A stretch of DNA of 64,000 nucleotides, taken from NCBI RefSeq assembly GCF_002211765.1, contig NZ_CP022133.1:372001-436000 (forward strand), in the 5' to 3' direction. The stretch comes from Idiomarina piscisalsi (lineage in GTDB: Bacteria > Pseudomonadota > Gammaproteobacteria > Enterobacterales > Alteromonadaceae). This document shows positions 36,990-48,328 of this stretch, piece after piece (position 1 is the first letter of the stretch; the number at the start of each line of letters is the position of its first letter). The translations under genes were made by a program, and so were the position numbers. The notes below the pieces were generated by a model. That model was not told where the DNA came from. It made no database searches and saw only the letters and a program-made list of their open reading frames with translations.

Positions 36990-38096
36990 TTAAGCAAATA
37001 ACGTTTTAGAACCGAGTACAACCGGGGCCGCTGCACCTGTGACTGCAGGGTGGTTCCCCGGTCTTTTATGCTCATAGCACCAACCTAACCAGGCAAATGC
37101 CATTGCCTCAACCCATTGAGGGTCAACTCCAAGCTCTTGCGTCGTTCCACATATCGTCGAACCGAGGCGCTGGGTGATTTCTGTTATGAGCAGCTCATTG
37201 TTGGTACCGCCTCCGCAGAAGTAAACCTGTTCAGGCTTCGTGGGTAAACCGTTAATTTCGTTACTTAGCGTTTCGGCAGTGAGTGCGAGCAAGGTTCTTT
37301 GAACATCTTCAGGTGTGTAGTTCGCTTTGAGAAGCGGCTCTAAATACGCCAGGTTAAACTCTTCACGGCCAGTACTCTTTGGCGCTTTGCGAGAAAAGAA
37401 TGGATGTTGTAGTAACACATTTAACAGCTCTTCTATAACCTTGCCCTGACTCGCTAAGTGGCCATTCTCATCGTAGCTTTTGTTTGCATTGCAGTGTTGT
37501 ATCCATTGGTCCATCAAGGTATTGGCCGGGCCTGTATCAAAGCCGAGCAGTTGTTGCTGAGGACCTAACCAAGTGATGTTGGCAATGCCACCTAAGTTAA
37601 CAATAGCGACACTTTTCTCCCGTTGCGCGAAAATGTGCCTGTGAAACGCCGGGACTAATGGAGCGCCCTGACCGCCGGCAGCAACGTCTTTGCGGCGAAA
37701 GTCATGTATGACGTCTATTTGGGTGTTAAATGCCAGCCTGGAAGGGTCACCTAACTGTAGCGTGTAAGGCGAACGATGACCGGGTTTGTGACGAACGGTT
37801 TGACCATGACTGGCTATGGCGGTGACATTCCCAGCCGGCACTTGAGCCTTGCTCAGTAACTCGTTTACCGCAACAGCAGAGTGCTCAGAAAAAAGTACAT
37901 CCAACTCAGCGAACTCATCGGCACGCCATTGGTCACTCACGCTAAGCTGTAAGAGCCGATTACGCAGCTCAATTGGAATAGGGAAGCTAAGGGATGTATG
38001 TAGAGCAGGCTTTCCGTCAGCGTCTATCTGAACCAGCACGGCGTCAGTCGCGTCCATGCTGGTTCCTGACATTAAGCCAACATAAAGCTCGGACAT
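36990..38096 (-). CDS. anmK: Anhydro-N-acetylmuramic acid kinase
   Basis: A 368-residue cell-wall recycling kinase that converts anhydro-MurNAc to MurNAc-6-phosphate. The N-terminal GLMSGTSMDATDAVLV phosphate loop, SHGQTVRHKPG, VNLGGIANITWL, GFDTGPANTLMDQW and GGGTNNELL are typical. Its ATG overlaps the stop of the upstream M23 peptidase by one base (TAATG). With mpl in this window, it indicates peptidoglycan recycling. Confidence 0.96.
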   Translation of the reverse strand: MSELYVGLMSGTSMDATDAVLVQIDADGKPALHTSLSFPIPIELRNRLLQLSVSDQWRADEFAELDVLFSEHSAVAVNELLSKAQVPAGNVTAIASHGQTVRHKPGHRSPYTLQLGDPSRLAFNTQIDVIHDFRRKDVAAGGQGAPLVPAFHRHIFAQREKSVAIVNLGGIANITWLGPQQQLLGFDTGPANTLMDQWIQHCNANKSYDENGHLASQGKVIEELLNVLLQHPFFSRKAPKSTGREEFNLAYLEPLLKANYTPEDVQRTLLALTAETLSNEINGLPTKPEQVYFCGGGTNNELLITEITQRLGSTICGTTQELGVDPQWVEAMAFAWLGWCYEHKRPGNHPAVTGAAAPVVLGSKTLFA

Positions 38097-39411
38097 TATC
38101 TCATTGCCAAATAAACACGTTTATTGTCGTTCAATACTGCAATAATTTGGTCGGCTTGCTGGCGGAATGCCGGTAGTTCTGACTCGGCTAGAGACTTCGC
38201 CTGTGGCAGCTCCACTGTGCGAGGGTTTCTGTGAACGCCATCAACCAGGAATTCGTAATGTAAGTGAGCACCTGTTACCCGGCCTGTTGCGCCGACACGG
38301 CCAATTACCTGGCCTTGTTTAACGCGATCGCCTGTTCTGACATGCTTGCGACTTAAATGTAAGTATTTCGTCGTGTAGCGTTCGCCGTGCTGCACAAAAA
38401 TGTAATTACCATTTAAATGGTTATAGCCAGCCTGAACGACTTTACCGTCACCAGAAGACATAACCGGTGTGCCCGTTGATGCTGCGTAGTCAATGCCGTT
38501 GTGCGGGCGCACACGGCCGGTCACCGGATGCAGGCGACGCGGGTTAAAACTTGAGCTTATATAAGTAAAGTTAACCGGCGAGCGTAAAAATGTTTTACGC
38601 ATTGCACGCCCATTTGGCGTGTAATACTGGCCATTGTCATGCAATATGGCCTGGAAGTGTTCGCCCCGGTTGACGAACTCGGCGGCCAGTATTTTCCGTA
38701 GCCAACAAACTCTCCGTCGACGTAATGCGTTTCAAATAACACACTGAACTCATCGTTTTTGCGTAAGTCGAGGGCGAAGTCGATATCCCAACCGAAGATG
38801 TTGGCGATACGCATAATTTGGTTATCGGTCAGTCCGGAGCTAATACCGGCATTCCAAAAACTAGAGTCAATTACCGCGTGTGCAAACTCGGTTCGTACTT
38901 CAACGTCTTTAACTTCAACTTCCGCGACGAAACTGTCTTTTTGGCGCGTGATAATGAGTGTGTCGGTACCGTTAATGTCGTGCGTTAATTGAACTAGCTT
39001 CTCATTTGAGTCTGTCGCGAAGCGCAGCAGGTCGCCAGGGTGTACCTTGCGCAGCAGCTTGGCTTCTTCACCCGACTCCGTGACGCGGTAAAGCTCTTGT
39101 GCGCTAAAACCTAACTTACTGAAAATGTCGGCCAGATTATCGCCAGACTTTATTTGATAAGTTTGCCAGTACAGTTCTTGTGTGGTGCTTTCTTCATTGT
39201 TGGTGTTGTTATCAAAGGCCAGTTCCAGCTGGTAGCGCTTACCCGGAACAAGTTGGTCAACGGAGGTTGTATTTTTAGATGCCGTTGCTGGCTCTGAAGG
39301 AATCACCAACAAAATTAATAGAGCAACACTAATCGCGCTGATTAGTATTTTATGAGAATGCGGAAGTTGCAGGAACATCCGCTTCATTTGAGAAACTACT
39401 TTCAATGTCAT
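38096..39411 (-). pseudogene. M23 murein endopeptidase, copy 1, apparent frameshift
   Basis: This copy differs from the intact gene at 58878-60194 by one missing T in a run (TTTT at 38692-38695 versus five). The N-terminal part with membrane anchor and LysM-like segment stays open for about 240 codons, then continues out of frame; the M23 catalytic half (38096-38644) is open in another frame. I attribute it to low sequence quality near the duplication junction. Confidence 0.85.
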
Positions 39412-39614
39412 ATTTAGCGCACTTTAGAACAAACTTTCTTTATTATGGTTACCTATGTAAGCGATACAACAGGGTGTCTCGTTTACGACTCAGAATAACC
39501 TTATGGTTTCGAGGATAATACGAAAAAACGCAGAATACCAGTTTCTGAGCTTAAAACAGTGTTAAGAATGACGTAAAATAATGGGTTTGACCGGGTAATC
39601 GATGGAGAGGTTTG

Positions 39615-40611
<997 letters not shown>

Positions 40612-40614
<3 letters not shown>

Positions 40615-40891
40615 CACCCCAGTGACGAACGCGTTTGCGGCCGAATTCATCTTCAATAGCATGCAGTGACCGCAGTAAATCGTAGGCGGGCAGGTTTGTG
40701 CTTAACTGACAGACTGCATTAACGTAGTCTGGCTGGTCTTGCGGTCCCATGGGCTTACTGCCGTACAGCGACGAATAGCTGACAAGTCGCCAGCTATTGG
40801 ACCGGTTTAATCGTGACAGCGCACTGAGTAAGTTATTGAGCGGGTCGTTTAAATTGCTCCCCAGTGCGACATAGGCATTATGCTGAGCCAT
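40612..40891 (-). pseudogene. folK: folK, copy 2, truncated by the duplication junction
   Basis: Only the first 93 codons or so (from the ATG at 40891 to WGE at the junction) are present. Beyond 40612 the frame enters antisense tyrS sequence, giving a chimeric open frame of 112 codons with a meaningless tail. The essential DLDLLLFDD metal site is lost. The intact gene is at 19595-20101. Confidence 0.92.
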
Positions 40892-42277
40892 TATCTGAGT
40901 TGCTTTGTGGCTTCTTTTTACGCGGCCCGCGACGACGGCGTCTGGGTTTACCGGTAGGTGCGCCGGACTTACCAGTTTTCAGCTTCGCTGGATTATTCTG
41001 AGCTTCTGTCCAGAACTGTGCCAGTTCAGCCAGCTTTTTCTCTTCTGGCTGGGCGTGTGCTCGCAGCATAAAGTCATAAGCGGCACGGAAACGTTTGTGC
41101 TCAAGCGCCTTCATGGCACGACCGCCTTTTGTGACCTGCAAACGTCGTTGCAGCTGCCAAATTTCACGAGCGGGTAAACTAAACCGTTTAGGAATCGAAA
41201 CGCGCTGAGACTGCCTGTGTACCACATCGGCAGCGGCAATGTTTATTGCGTCCATCGGTGGCAGGCCGCCTTCATTTTCCAGCTGCTCTTTGCGAGCCAG
41301 AAGCGGCCACCATAACAGGACCGCAATGAGGTATGCCGGTGTTACGCGTTTGTCTTCAGCAATGCGTTTGTCGGTGTCTTTAAAAGCTTTTAGCAGCATT
41401 TGATAGGCGGGTGACTGGGCGTCACTTAAATGCCCTTTAAGCATTGGGAATAGCTGTTGGAAGAGCCCAGCTCCATCATCAGTGAAAAGTTTGCCGTAGC
41501 TTTACCCGACATAAACATTTTCAAAAATTCATCAAACAGACGCGCAGGTGGAATGTTCGCGAGCAACGGAGCCAACTCGTTAATCGGTTCGCGGACGGCG
41601 TTATCCATTTGCATGTTGAGTTTGGTCGCAAAACGCACTGCGCGCAGCATTCTAACCGGATCTTCTCGGTAGCGTGTCTCCGCATCACCAATTAACCGCA
41701 AATACCCTTATTGATGTCGTCGACGCCGTTAGCAAAGTCATAATGGCAAAGTCGGCAATGTTGTAATACAGCGCATTCGCAGTGAAATCCCGGCGCTCGG
41801 CATCTTCTTCTATGGTGCCATAGACGTTATCGCGTACTAACTGGCCATGCTCATCACTGTGTGCGTGCTGGTTTTTCTTCGCCGTTTTTGCGTCAGGTTC
41901 GTCCGCGTGGTGTCCGCGGAACGTAGCGACTTCAATAATCTCTTTGCCAAACACGACATGCGCCAGGCGAAAGCGACGACCAATAAGACGGCAGTTTCGA
42001 AACAGCGACTTCACCTGCTCGGGCGTTGCGTTGGTGGTTACATCAAAGTCTTTCGGTTGAATACCGAGTAAAATGTCACGCACACAGCCGCCCACTAAAT
42101 AAGCGTCAAAGCCGCTGTTATGTAAGCGGTACAAGACTTTAAGTGCGTTTTTGCTAATGTCGTTCCGGGATACAGGGTGTTTATCTCTTGGGAACTTTCA
42201 ACGCCGGTAAACGACTGTTGCTGGGGGTATCCTTGCTGGAGAAAGCGCGTTTTGCTAACTCTTTTTCGCTTAATAAT
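40878..42277 (-). pseudogene. pcnB: Poly(A) polymerase I, copy 2, multiply frameshifted
   Basis: This matches pcnB at 20088-21497 but has one-base losses near 41466, 41700 and 41742, two-base losses near 42192 and 42263, and an in-frame CAG loss near 41063 that drops one Leu in FMLLRAHA. The AUU start context is retained at 42275-42277. The intact copy shows the gene is functional, so these lesions are probably errors. Confidence 0.9.
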
Positions 42278-42338
42278 GGTGGTCTCTCCCTTACCATTGT
42301 CATTGTTGTTTATTGTCAATTGGTCGCATATTGTACCG

Positions 42339-43191
42339 TCAAGCGGCCGTAATGTGCCACTTTTTGCGCCACTTTTGCACCGCAAAGGCCAGTATCTCAT
42401 CGATTTTTCGCGTTTCACTGAGTTCATGGGCATCAATACCCAGATAATTCAGCGCTATTAACAGGTTATCTGGTGCGTTTTGGCTGTTGATTGCTGGTGC
42501 GTGATTTTGTTTACTGAGCTTGCGGCCATCGTCGGATGTGACTAACGGTAAATGCATCATTCTGGGCTGGGCGCTAGTAATATGCTGCCATAAAGTAAGC
42601 TGCCAAAAGCTTGGTACAACCAGGTCGCTGCCGCGCACAATATCGGTAATGTCTTGCTCAATATCATCAACCACCACCGCTAGCTGGTATGCGTATAAGC
42701 TATCACGACGTTTGACGACAAAATCTTCTGCGCAGGTATTTGTATCGCCGTGCTGTACCCCAAGTGCGCGGTCATTGAATTGATTAACAGGGGCGCTGTT
42801 AATGTAACGAAGTGCGTAGGGGGTAGGACGTGGCTGGCGAGTGCGGCAATAGCCTTCATAAATACCACCGCGCTCACGAATGGCCTTACGTGAACAGTCG
42901 CACTGGTAGATGAAACCTGCAGAGGTTAATGAGTCGATGTAGCTTTGATAAACCTTGTCACGTTCGCTTTGGAAAATAACGTCGCCGTCCCAGGTGAGTC
43001 CGTGGGCTTCAAAGTTGACCGAGGATAATATCGGCCGCACCGGGAACGGCGCGAGGTTTGTCGACATCCTCAATACGAACAAGCCACTGGCCGCGGTGTG
43101 CATGAGCGTCCAGGTAGCTACCAACAGCAGCTACTAACGAGCCCAAATGTAAAGGCCCCGACGGAGTCGGGGCAAATCGGCCTCGGTACAT
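42339..43191 (-). pseudogene. gluQ: Glutamyl-Q tRNA(Asp) synthetase, copy 2, apparent frameshift
   Basis: This is identical to gluQ at 21559-22410 except for one extra A in a run at 43011-43013, about 60 codons after the start, which shifts the frame before the zinc-ligand region. The rest reads open. It is the last difference between the copies going rightward from the junction. Confidence 0.9.
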
Positions 43192-43197
43192 GAGCCC

Positions 43198-43650
43198 TTA
43201 GGCTCCTGTCATCTGCTTCTCTTTCATTTCTGCGAGAGTTTTGCAGTCAACGCAGAGATCCGCTGTTGGACGTGCTTCTAAGCGGCGAATACCAATTTCT
43301 ATGCCGCATGAATCGCAAAAACCGAAGTCGTCGTCTTCAATTTTTTGCAGCGTTTTCTCTATTTTCTTAATCAGTTTACGCTCGCGGTCACGAGTGCGCA
43401 GTTCAATGCTGAACTCTTCTTCCTGTGCCGCGCGATCAACAGGATCAGGAAAGTTCGCCGCTTCATCTTTCATATGATGCACGGTGCGGTCAACTTCCTG
43501 ACGTAACTGACGACGCCACTCTTCCAGAATACGACGAAAATGCGCACGCTGCGCGTCATTCATGTACTCTTCGCCCTGCTTCTCCTGATAAGGCTCCAGG
43601 CCGGCTAGTGCCAGAATGCCATGGGTTTTCTTTTCCTTGCCTTGAGGCAT
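43198..43650 (-). CDS. dksA: DksA, copy 2
   Basis: Its 150-residue product is identical to that at 22417-22869, including the Asp69/Asp72 tip and the four zinc cysteines, and the leader matches too. The constant offset of 20,781 bases starts here. If the duplication is real, DksA dosage would be doubled; more likely it is the same locus assembled twice. Confidence 0.95.
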   Translation of the reverse strand: MPQGKEKKTHGILALAGLEPYQEKQGEEYMNDAQRAHFRRILEEWRRQLRQEVDRTVHHMKDEAANFPDPVDRAAQEEEFSIELRTRDRERKLIKKIEKTLQKIEDDDFGFCDSCGIEIGIRRLEARPTADLCVDCKTLAEMKEKQMTGA

Positions 43651-43791
43651 TTTGGATCTCCTAATTCTCTAAAACTAGAGTGCTCTAAAAGCGTGCGTTT
43701 AAAAAAGGACGCTACATATACCAGAAAGGGATCAGGTTGGCAACGCTATTCCAACGACTCTTTTGCTTAAAATTTAACTCAAAACCTCGCG

Positions 43792-44496
43792 CTATAAGCG
43801 CACCGGAACTGGTCTCTCCAGTCGAATTTCTTTTTCATTTATGGCGCATTTCACCGCGTAAAATTCGACGCCGTGTTCCGCCGCTTTAATACAGAGTTCT
43901 GCGTATTTTGGATCGATATGTTTCGCTGGGCTGACCGATTCAATACCGGTGTGCATCACCATATAGAGCTGGATGGCTCGATGCCCTTGTTCGACAACGT
44001 GCATGAGCTCATTCAAATGCTTATGGGCACGCTGACTGACGGCATCCGGGAAATAGCCGCTTTCTTTCTCGGCAAGTGTCACACTTTTTACCTCGACAAA
44101 GCACTCTTTGCCATTAGGGTCTACGCCCCACCAGTCGATGCGGCTATTTTCCTGCCCGTACTTCTTTTCAGACCTCAGTTCGGACCAGCCGCTAAGTTCT
44201 GGTATAAGTTCGCTGTTTAACAGCTCTCCGGCGAGTGTATTCGCACAGCCGGTATTCACCGCAATAAACTCGCCTTCCTTGGTTCGTGATAACTCCCAGG
44301 TATGTGAATACTTACGTTTTTTGTTGTCAGAAAGACTGCAATATGCGTCGAACCCAGGCTCAGCACAGCCCGTCATTGCGCCTGTGTTCGGGCAATGAAC
44401 CGTTGTTATTTGTCCATCGCCAAAATCAATATCGGCCAGAAAGCGTTTATAGCGTTTTTCTAAAACTCCCCGGCGAAGGGGCTTGTTAAATTGCAT
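43792..44496 (-). CDS. sfsA: SfsA, copy 2
   Basis: This encodes the same 234-residue protein as 23011-23715, with the same GAGG-ATG start context and the same divergent 55-base gap to pepB. No difference from copy 1 was seen. Confidence 0.93.
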   Translation of the reverse strand: MQFNKPLRRGVLEKRYKRFLADIDFGDGQITTVHCPNTGAMTGCAEPGFDAYCSLSDNKKRKYSHTWELSRTKEGEFIAVNTGCANTLAGELLNSELIPELSGWSELRSEKKYGQENSRIDWWGVDPNGKECFVEVKSVTLAEKESGYFPDAVSQRAHKHLNELMHVVEQGHRAIQLYMVMHTGIESVSPAKHIDPKYAELCIKAAEHGVEFYAVKCAINEKEIRLERPVPVRL

Positions 44497-44551
44497 CAGA
44501 GACCTCATAACTCTAAAGTAACTGAAAGCAAATTATCGAGAGAGGTTGAGA

Positions 44552-45850
44552 ATGTCCAGCGCACTAGCGGTTTACTTAACGAATGAAGCACCAGCAGCTC
44601 ATTGGAACCCGAAGTCAAATGTCGTCTTTGACGGCGATGCCGCCAAAATAGTTTTGGTGGACGACGAGTCTGAGAATTTGCGGCGTATTCAAAAAGCCGG
44701 GCGAACCCTCGACAACAACGGCGTCATAAAAGTAGCAGTATCTGGTGACGGCTGGGATATGGAGCGTCAATGGGCGCTTTATCAGGGCTTTACGTCAACA
44801 TTGTCGAAAAATGATGTGGTATGGCACGCAGACGACAAGGAAGCGGCGAAGCACCTCGATGCGATGCGTGATGCAACACGATTTAGCCGTGAGCTCACCA
44901 ACTTACCGGCCGAAGATATCTATCCTGAAAGTCTGGCAGAACGTGTCATTGAGCACTTCAAAGGGTTAGCACCCGATGCAATCAGCGCAGAGTTTATTAA
45001 AGGTGAAGCGCTGAAAGACGCAGGCTGGATGGGAATTTATACTGTGGGTCGTGCGAGCCAGCATGCACCGGGCATGTTGGTACTTGACTACAACCCAACC
45101 GGCGATAAAAACGCGCTTGTTGATACAGCGCTTATCGGTAAAGGTATTACCTATGACAGCGGTGGCTACAGTATTAAGCCAAGTGAAGGCATGCTGTCAA
45201 TGAAGTGTGACATGGGCGGTGCAGCAACGGTCACTGGTGCATTGTCGTTAGCGATTCGTCGTGGTTTGAATAAACGCGTGAAGCTGATTCTCTGCTGCGC
45301 AGAAAATATGATTGATGGCCGAGCGTACAAGTTAGGCGACATTATCCGTTATAAGAACGGTTTGACCGTAGAAGTGGTGAATACTGACGCTGAAGGTCGC
45401 TTGGTGTTAGCTGACGGGTTGCAGGCCGCTGGCGAATTCGGCGCGAAAAATATTATTGATGCCGCTACCTTAACGGGTGCCGCTCAAATGGCCGTCGGTA
45501 ATGAATACAATGCGCTGTTCAGTGTTGATAACAGTGCCGCCGAGCGCGCATTGAAAAACGCCGATAAAGAACACGAATTGCTGTGGCGTTTGCCGTTAGC
45601 CCCTTGGCACTCAGAGAATTGCCCGTCAGCCTTTGCCGATACAGCGAACAGTCGTCCGCAAAAAGGTGGCGGTGCTGGCGGCGCCAGTAACGCGGCCGGT
45701 TTCCTGTTACGGTTTGCGCCTGAGCAAGGTAAAGGCTGGCTTCACTTTGATCTGGCCGGTGCTTACCAGAAGTCAGCGACAGGTATGTGGGCAACAGGTG
45801 CGACAGCATTAGGCGTAAGAACCATTGCCGCCACCGTTCAAGGTGACTGA
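44552..45850 (+). CDS. pepB: Aminopeptidase B, copy 2
   Basis: This encodes the same 432-residue M17 aminopeptidase as 23771-25069, with NTDAEGRLVLADGL intact and the same GAGAGG ribosome site. It leads the second pepB-hrpB-mrcB run. Confidence 0.93.
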   Translation: MSSALAVYLTNEAPAAHWNPKSNVVFDGDAAKIVLVDDESENLRRIQKAGRTLDNNGVIKVAVSGDGWDMERQWALYQGFTSTLSKNDVVWHADDKEAAKHLDAMRDATRFSRELTNLPAEDIYPESLAERVIEHFKGLAPDAISAEFIKGEALKDAGWMGIYTVGRASQHAPGMLVLDYNPTGDKNALVDTALIGKGITYDSGGYSIKPSEGMLSMKCDMGGAATVTGALSLAIRRGLNKRVKLILCCAENMIDGRAYKLGDIIRYKNGLTVEVVNTDAEGRLVLADGLQAAGEFGAKNIIDAATLTGAAQMAVGNEYNALFSVDNSAAERALKNADKEHELLWRLPLAPWHSENCPSAFADTANSRPQKGGGAGGASNAAGFLLRFAPEQGKGWLHFDLAGAYQKSATGMWATGATALGVRTIAATVQGD

Positions 45851-45856
45851 TTGGGT

Positions 45857-48328
45857 ATGACCTTGCCCGTTGAAAACGTGCTGCCGGCATTAGCGCAATG
45901 CTTCCCGGCAGCACGTGTGGTTTTAGAGGCACCGCCTGGTGCCGGTAAGTCCACCTATTTACCCCTTTATTTGCTTCGAGAACAGTTGGGCACGAGCGGT
46001 ATTACCGTTATGTTGCAGCCGCGGCGTGTTGCTGCTGTCAATGTGGCCAGTTACCTGGCCAGGCAGTTAGATGAGCCCGTTGGTGAAACCGTTGGCTATA
46101 TTGTTCGCGGTGAAACGAAACGCACGAAGAACACCAAGCTTCTTGTCGTCACTGAAGGCGTATTAGTACGCTGGTTACAGGAAGACCCTGAGCTTAGTGA
46201 TATTTCGACACTGATATTCGATGAGTTTCATGAGCGCAATTTACACAGTGATTTAAGCCTGGCGTTAGTGATTGACGCATTGCCGTTGCGTGAGGACTTA
46301 AATCTATTGATCATGTCTGCAACATTGCCGGCAAAAGACATTTCCGAATGGTTGTCTGCATATTGCGACGGCGTCACGACACTGAGTAGCGAAGGACGCA
46401 GCTTTCCAATAGATATTCAATACCGAGCCCCGAAACAGCGAAGTGAGTGGTTACTGCATTTGCCCAGTGTCATTGTCGAGGCTTTAGGAAATGCCGACAA
46501 AGGCGTGCTGGTGTTTCTGCCGGGTATCTACGAAATTGAACGGGTGCAACACGCATTGAGCTCTCTGGTGGCAACTGATGTCGGTGTTTATACCCTGCAT
46601 AGCCGGCTGTCACTTAAAGCGCAGCAGCACGCGTTAAAAGCCAGTGATGGTAGGCGAATTATCCTTGCGACAAACATAGCTGAAACCAGTTTAACCATAG
46701 AAGGCATTGATGTGGTAGTGGACAGCGGACGTGAACGTCGAGCGAACTTTTTGCCGGGTTATGGCATGAACCAGCTGACCACGCACTTTGTATCCCGAGC
46801 GTCAGCAACGCAGCGAGCCGGTCGGGCCGGGCGCTTACAACCCGGAACCTGCTATCGGGTTTGGTCTAAAGCAGATGAGCATGGTCAACCTGAGTATGCG
46901 AGGGCTGACATAGAGACACAGGACGTAACGTCGGTGGTATTGGAAGCCCTGAAGTGGGGGAGCTCAGTGAGTGAACTTGCCTGGTTTACTCCACCTAATC
47001 CGGTGCACTGTCGTGTTGCTGAACAATTTTTATCGTTAACCGGACTTTTGCACGACAAGCAACTGACGGGTAAGGCGATGTCATTGGATACGGGGGCTGA
47101 TGTACGTCTTGCCCTCATCTGTGCCGCCGCAAACGAGACTGGTGATAAGGAGGCCAATAATAATGTGAAGGCGGCTTGTGCCCGTGCTCTGGCGACGTTA
47201 GAAGAGCCGTCACCACACATTAAAACGGTCAACATTCTTGAAAGTACTAAGCAACATTATCAGCAGCGCCAGTCATTGAGCCGATGGCGAAGACGCTGGC
47301 AGTACTGGCTGCAACGTTTGCGGGTGACGGAAAATACGGAAGCGAATGAGAAAGGCGCAGAGCCAATGCTAATAGCGGGCTTTCCAGACAGGTTGGCAAA
47401 GTACAGTGAGACGAAAAGAAGCTTTCAGCTGGTGACCGGTGGGCGTCTGGCTCCCGTTGCCGAGTTATTGAGCCAGCCTCAATGGGCGATTATTTTCGAG
47501 GCCACCTTTCAAGAAGGGAATAGCACAGGAAAAGTGCGACGTTATGTTGAAGTATCCGATATTTCTGACGCGATAGACGCTGCTGGGTTACCAGTATCTG
47601 AAACTCACTCAGCTGACTGGCTCGGTACTCAACAGACTCTGACTCGAGTTAGGCGCCAGGTCATCGGTGCATTGACACTCTCTGAAGAAAAGCTAGACGG
47701 AAGCGTGAGTCATGAAGAGCGTTGTCAGGCATTTGCGGAGTATCTCAATAAAAAAGGCCTTGAGACACTACATTGGTCCCGAAAGGCAAATCAACTGTTG
47801 GCACGCATGCGGTTGTTACAGTCAGTGACCGGCGAGTTAAGTGACTACCCACTATCGCCTGAGGGCTTGCTGTCTAATTTGAAGGTCTGGGCTTACCCTT
47901 ACTGGCATTCGTTAAAATCATTGTCGCAGTTGGAAGCCTGGGAACCTTGTGAGGCGCTAACCTATTGGCTTAACTATGACGAGAAAGAACGACTGGACAA
48001 CGCCTGCCCTGAGCACTGGCAAACACCGACACAACGTAAAATCTTTATAAATTATCTGGACGGAACCCCGCGAGTTGAGGTGAAATTGCAGGAAATGTTT
48101 GGCGTAAAAGACTCGCCACGAATTATTGATGGCCAGCAGGTGGTAGCGGTGGATTTACTCTCTCCGGCAGGCAGACTGCTGCAACGAACCAATGACTTGA
48201 ACGGCTTTTGGGGTAATGCGTATCAGGAGGTCCGCAAAGAAATGCGAGGGCGTTATCCGAAACACCCGTGGCCGGAAGATCCAATAAACGCCGAGGCAAC
48301 TTATAAAACCAAAAGGCAAATGCAGTGA
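45857..48328 (+). CDS. hrpB: ATP-dependent helicase HrpB, copy 2
   Basis: This encodes the same 823-residue helicase as 25076-27547, with all helicase motifs intact, including DEFHER and SATQRAGRAGR. The 4-base overlap with mrcB is kept. Identity across such a long gene argues that the two copies separated very recently or not at all. Confidence 0.94.
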   Translation: MTLPVENVLPALAQCFPAARVVLEAPPGAGKSTYLPLYLLREQLGTSGITVMLQPRRVAAVNVASYLARQLDEPVGETVGYIVRGETKRTKNTKLLVVTEGVLVRWLQEDPELSDISTLIFDEFHERNLHSDLSLALVIDALPLREDLNLLIMSATLPAKDISEWLSAYCDGVTTLSSEGRSFPIDIQYRAPKQRSEWLLHLPSVIVEALGNADKGVLVFLPGIYEIERVQHALSSLVATDVGVYTLHSRLSLKAQQHALKASDGRRIILATNIAETSLTIEGIDVVVDSGRERRANFLPGYGMNQLTTHFVSRASATQRAGRAGRLQPGTCYRVWSKADEHGQPEYARADIETQDVTSVVLEALKWGSSVSELAWFTPPNPVHCRVAEQFLSLTGLLHDKQLTGKAMSLDTGADVRLALICAAANETGDKEANNNVKAACARALATLEEPSPHIKTVNILESTKQHYQQRQSLSRWRRRWQYWLQRLRVTENTEANEKGAEPMLIAGFPDRLAKYSETKRSFQLVTGGRLAPVAELLSQPQWAIIFEATFQEGNSTGKVRRYVEVSDISDAIDAAGLPVSETHSADWLGTQQTLTRVRRQVIGALTLSEEKLDGSVSHEERCQAFAEYLNKKGLETLHWSRKANQLLARMRLLQSVTGELSDYPLSPEGLLSNLKVWAYPYWHSLKSLSQLEAWEPCEALTYWLNYDEKERLDNACPEHWQTPTQRKIFINYLDGTPRVEVKLQEMFGVKDSPRIIDGQQVVAVDLLSPAGRLLQRTNDLNGFWGNAYQEVRKEMRGRYPKHPWPEDPINAEATYKTKRQMQ

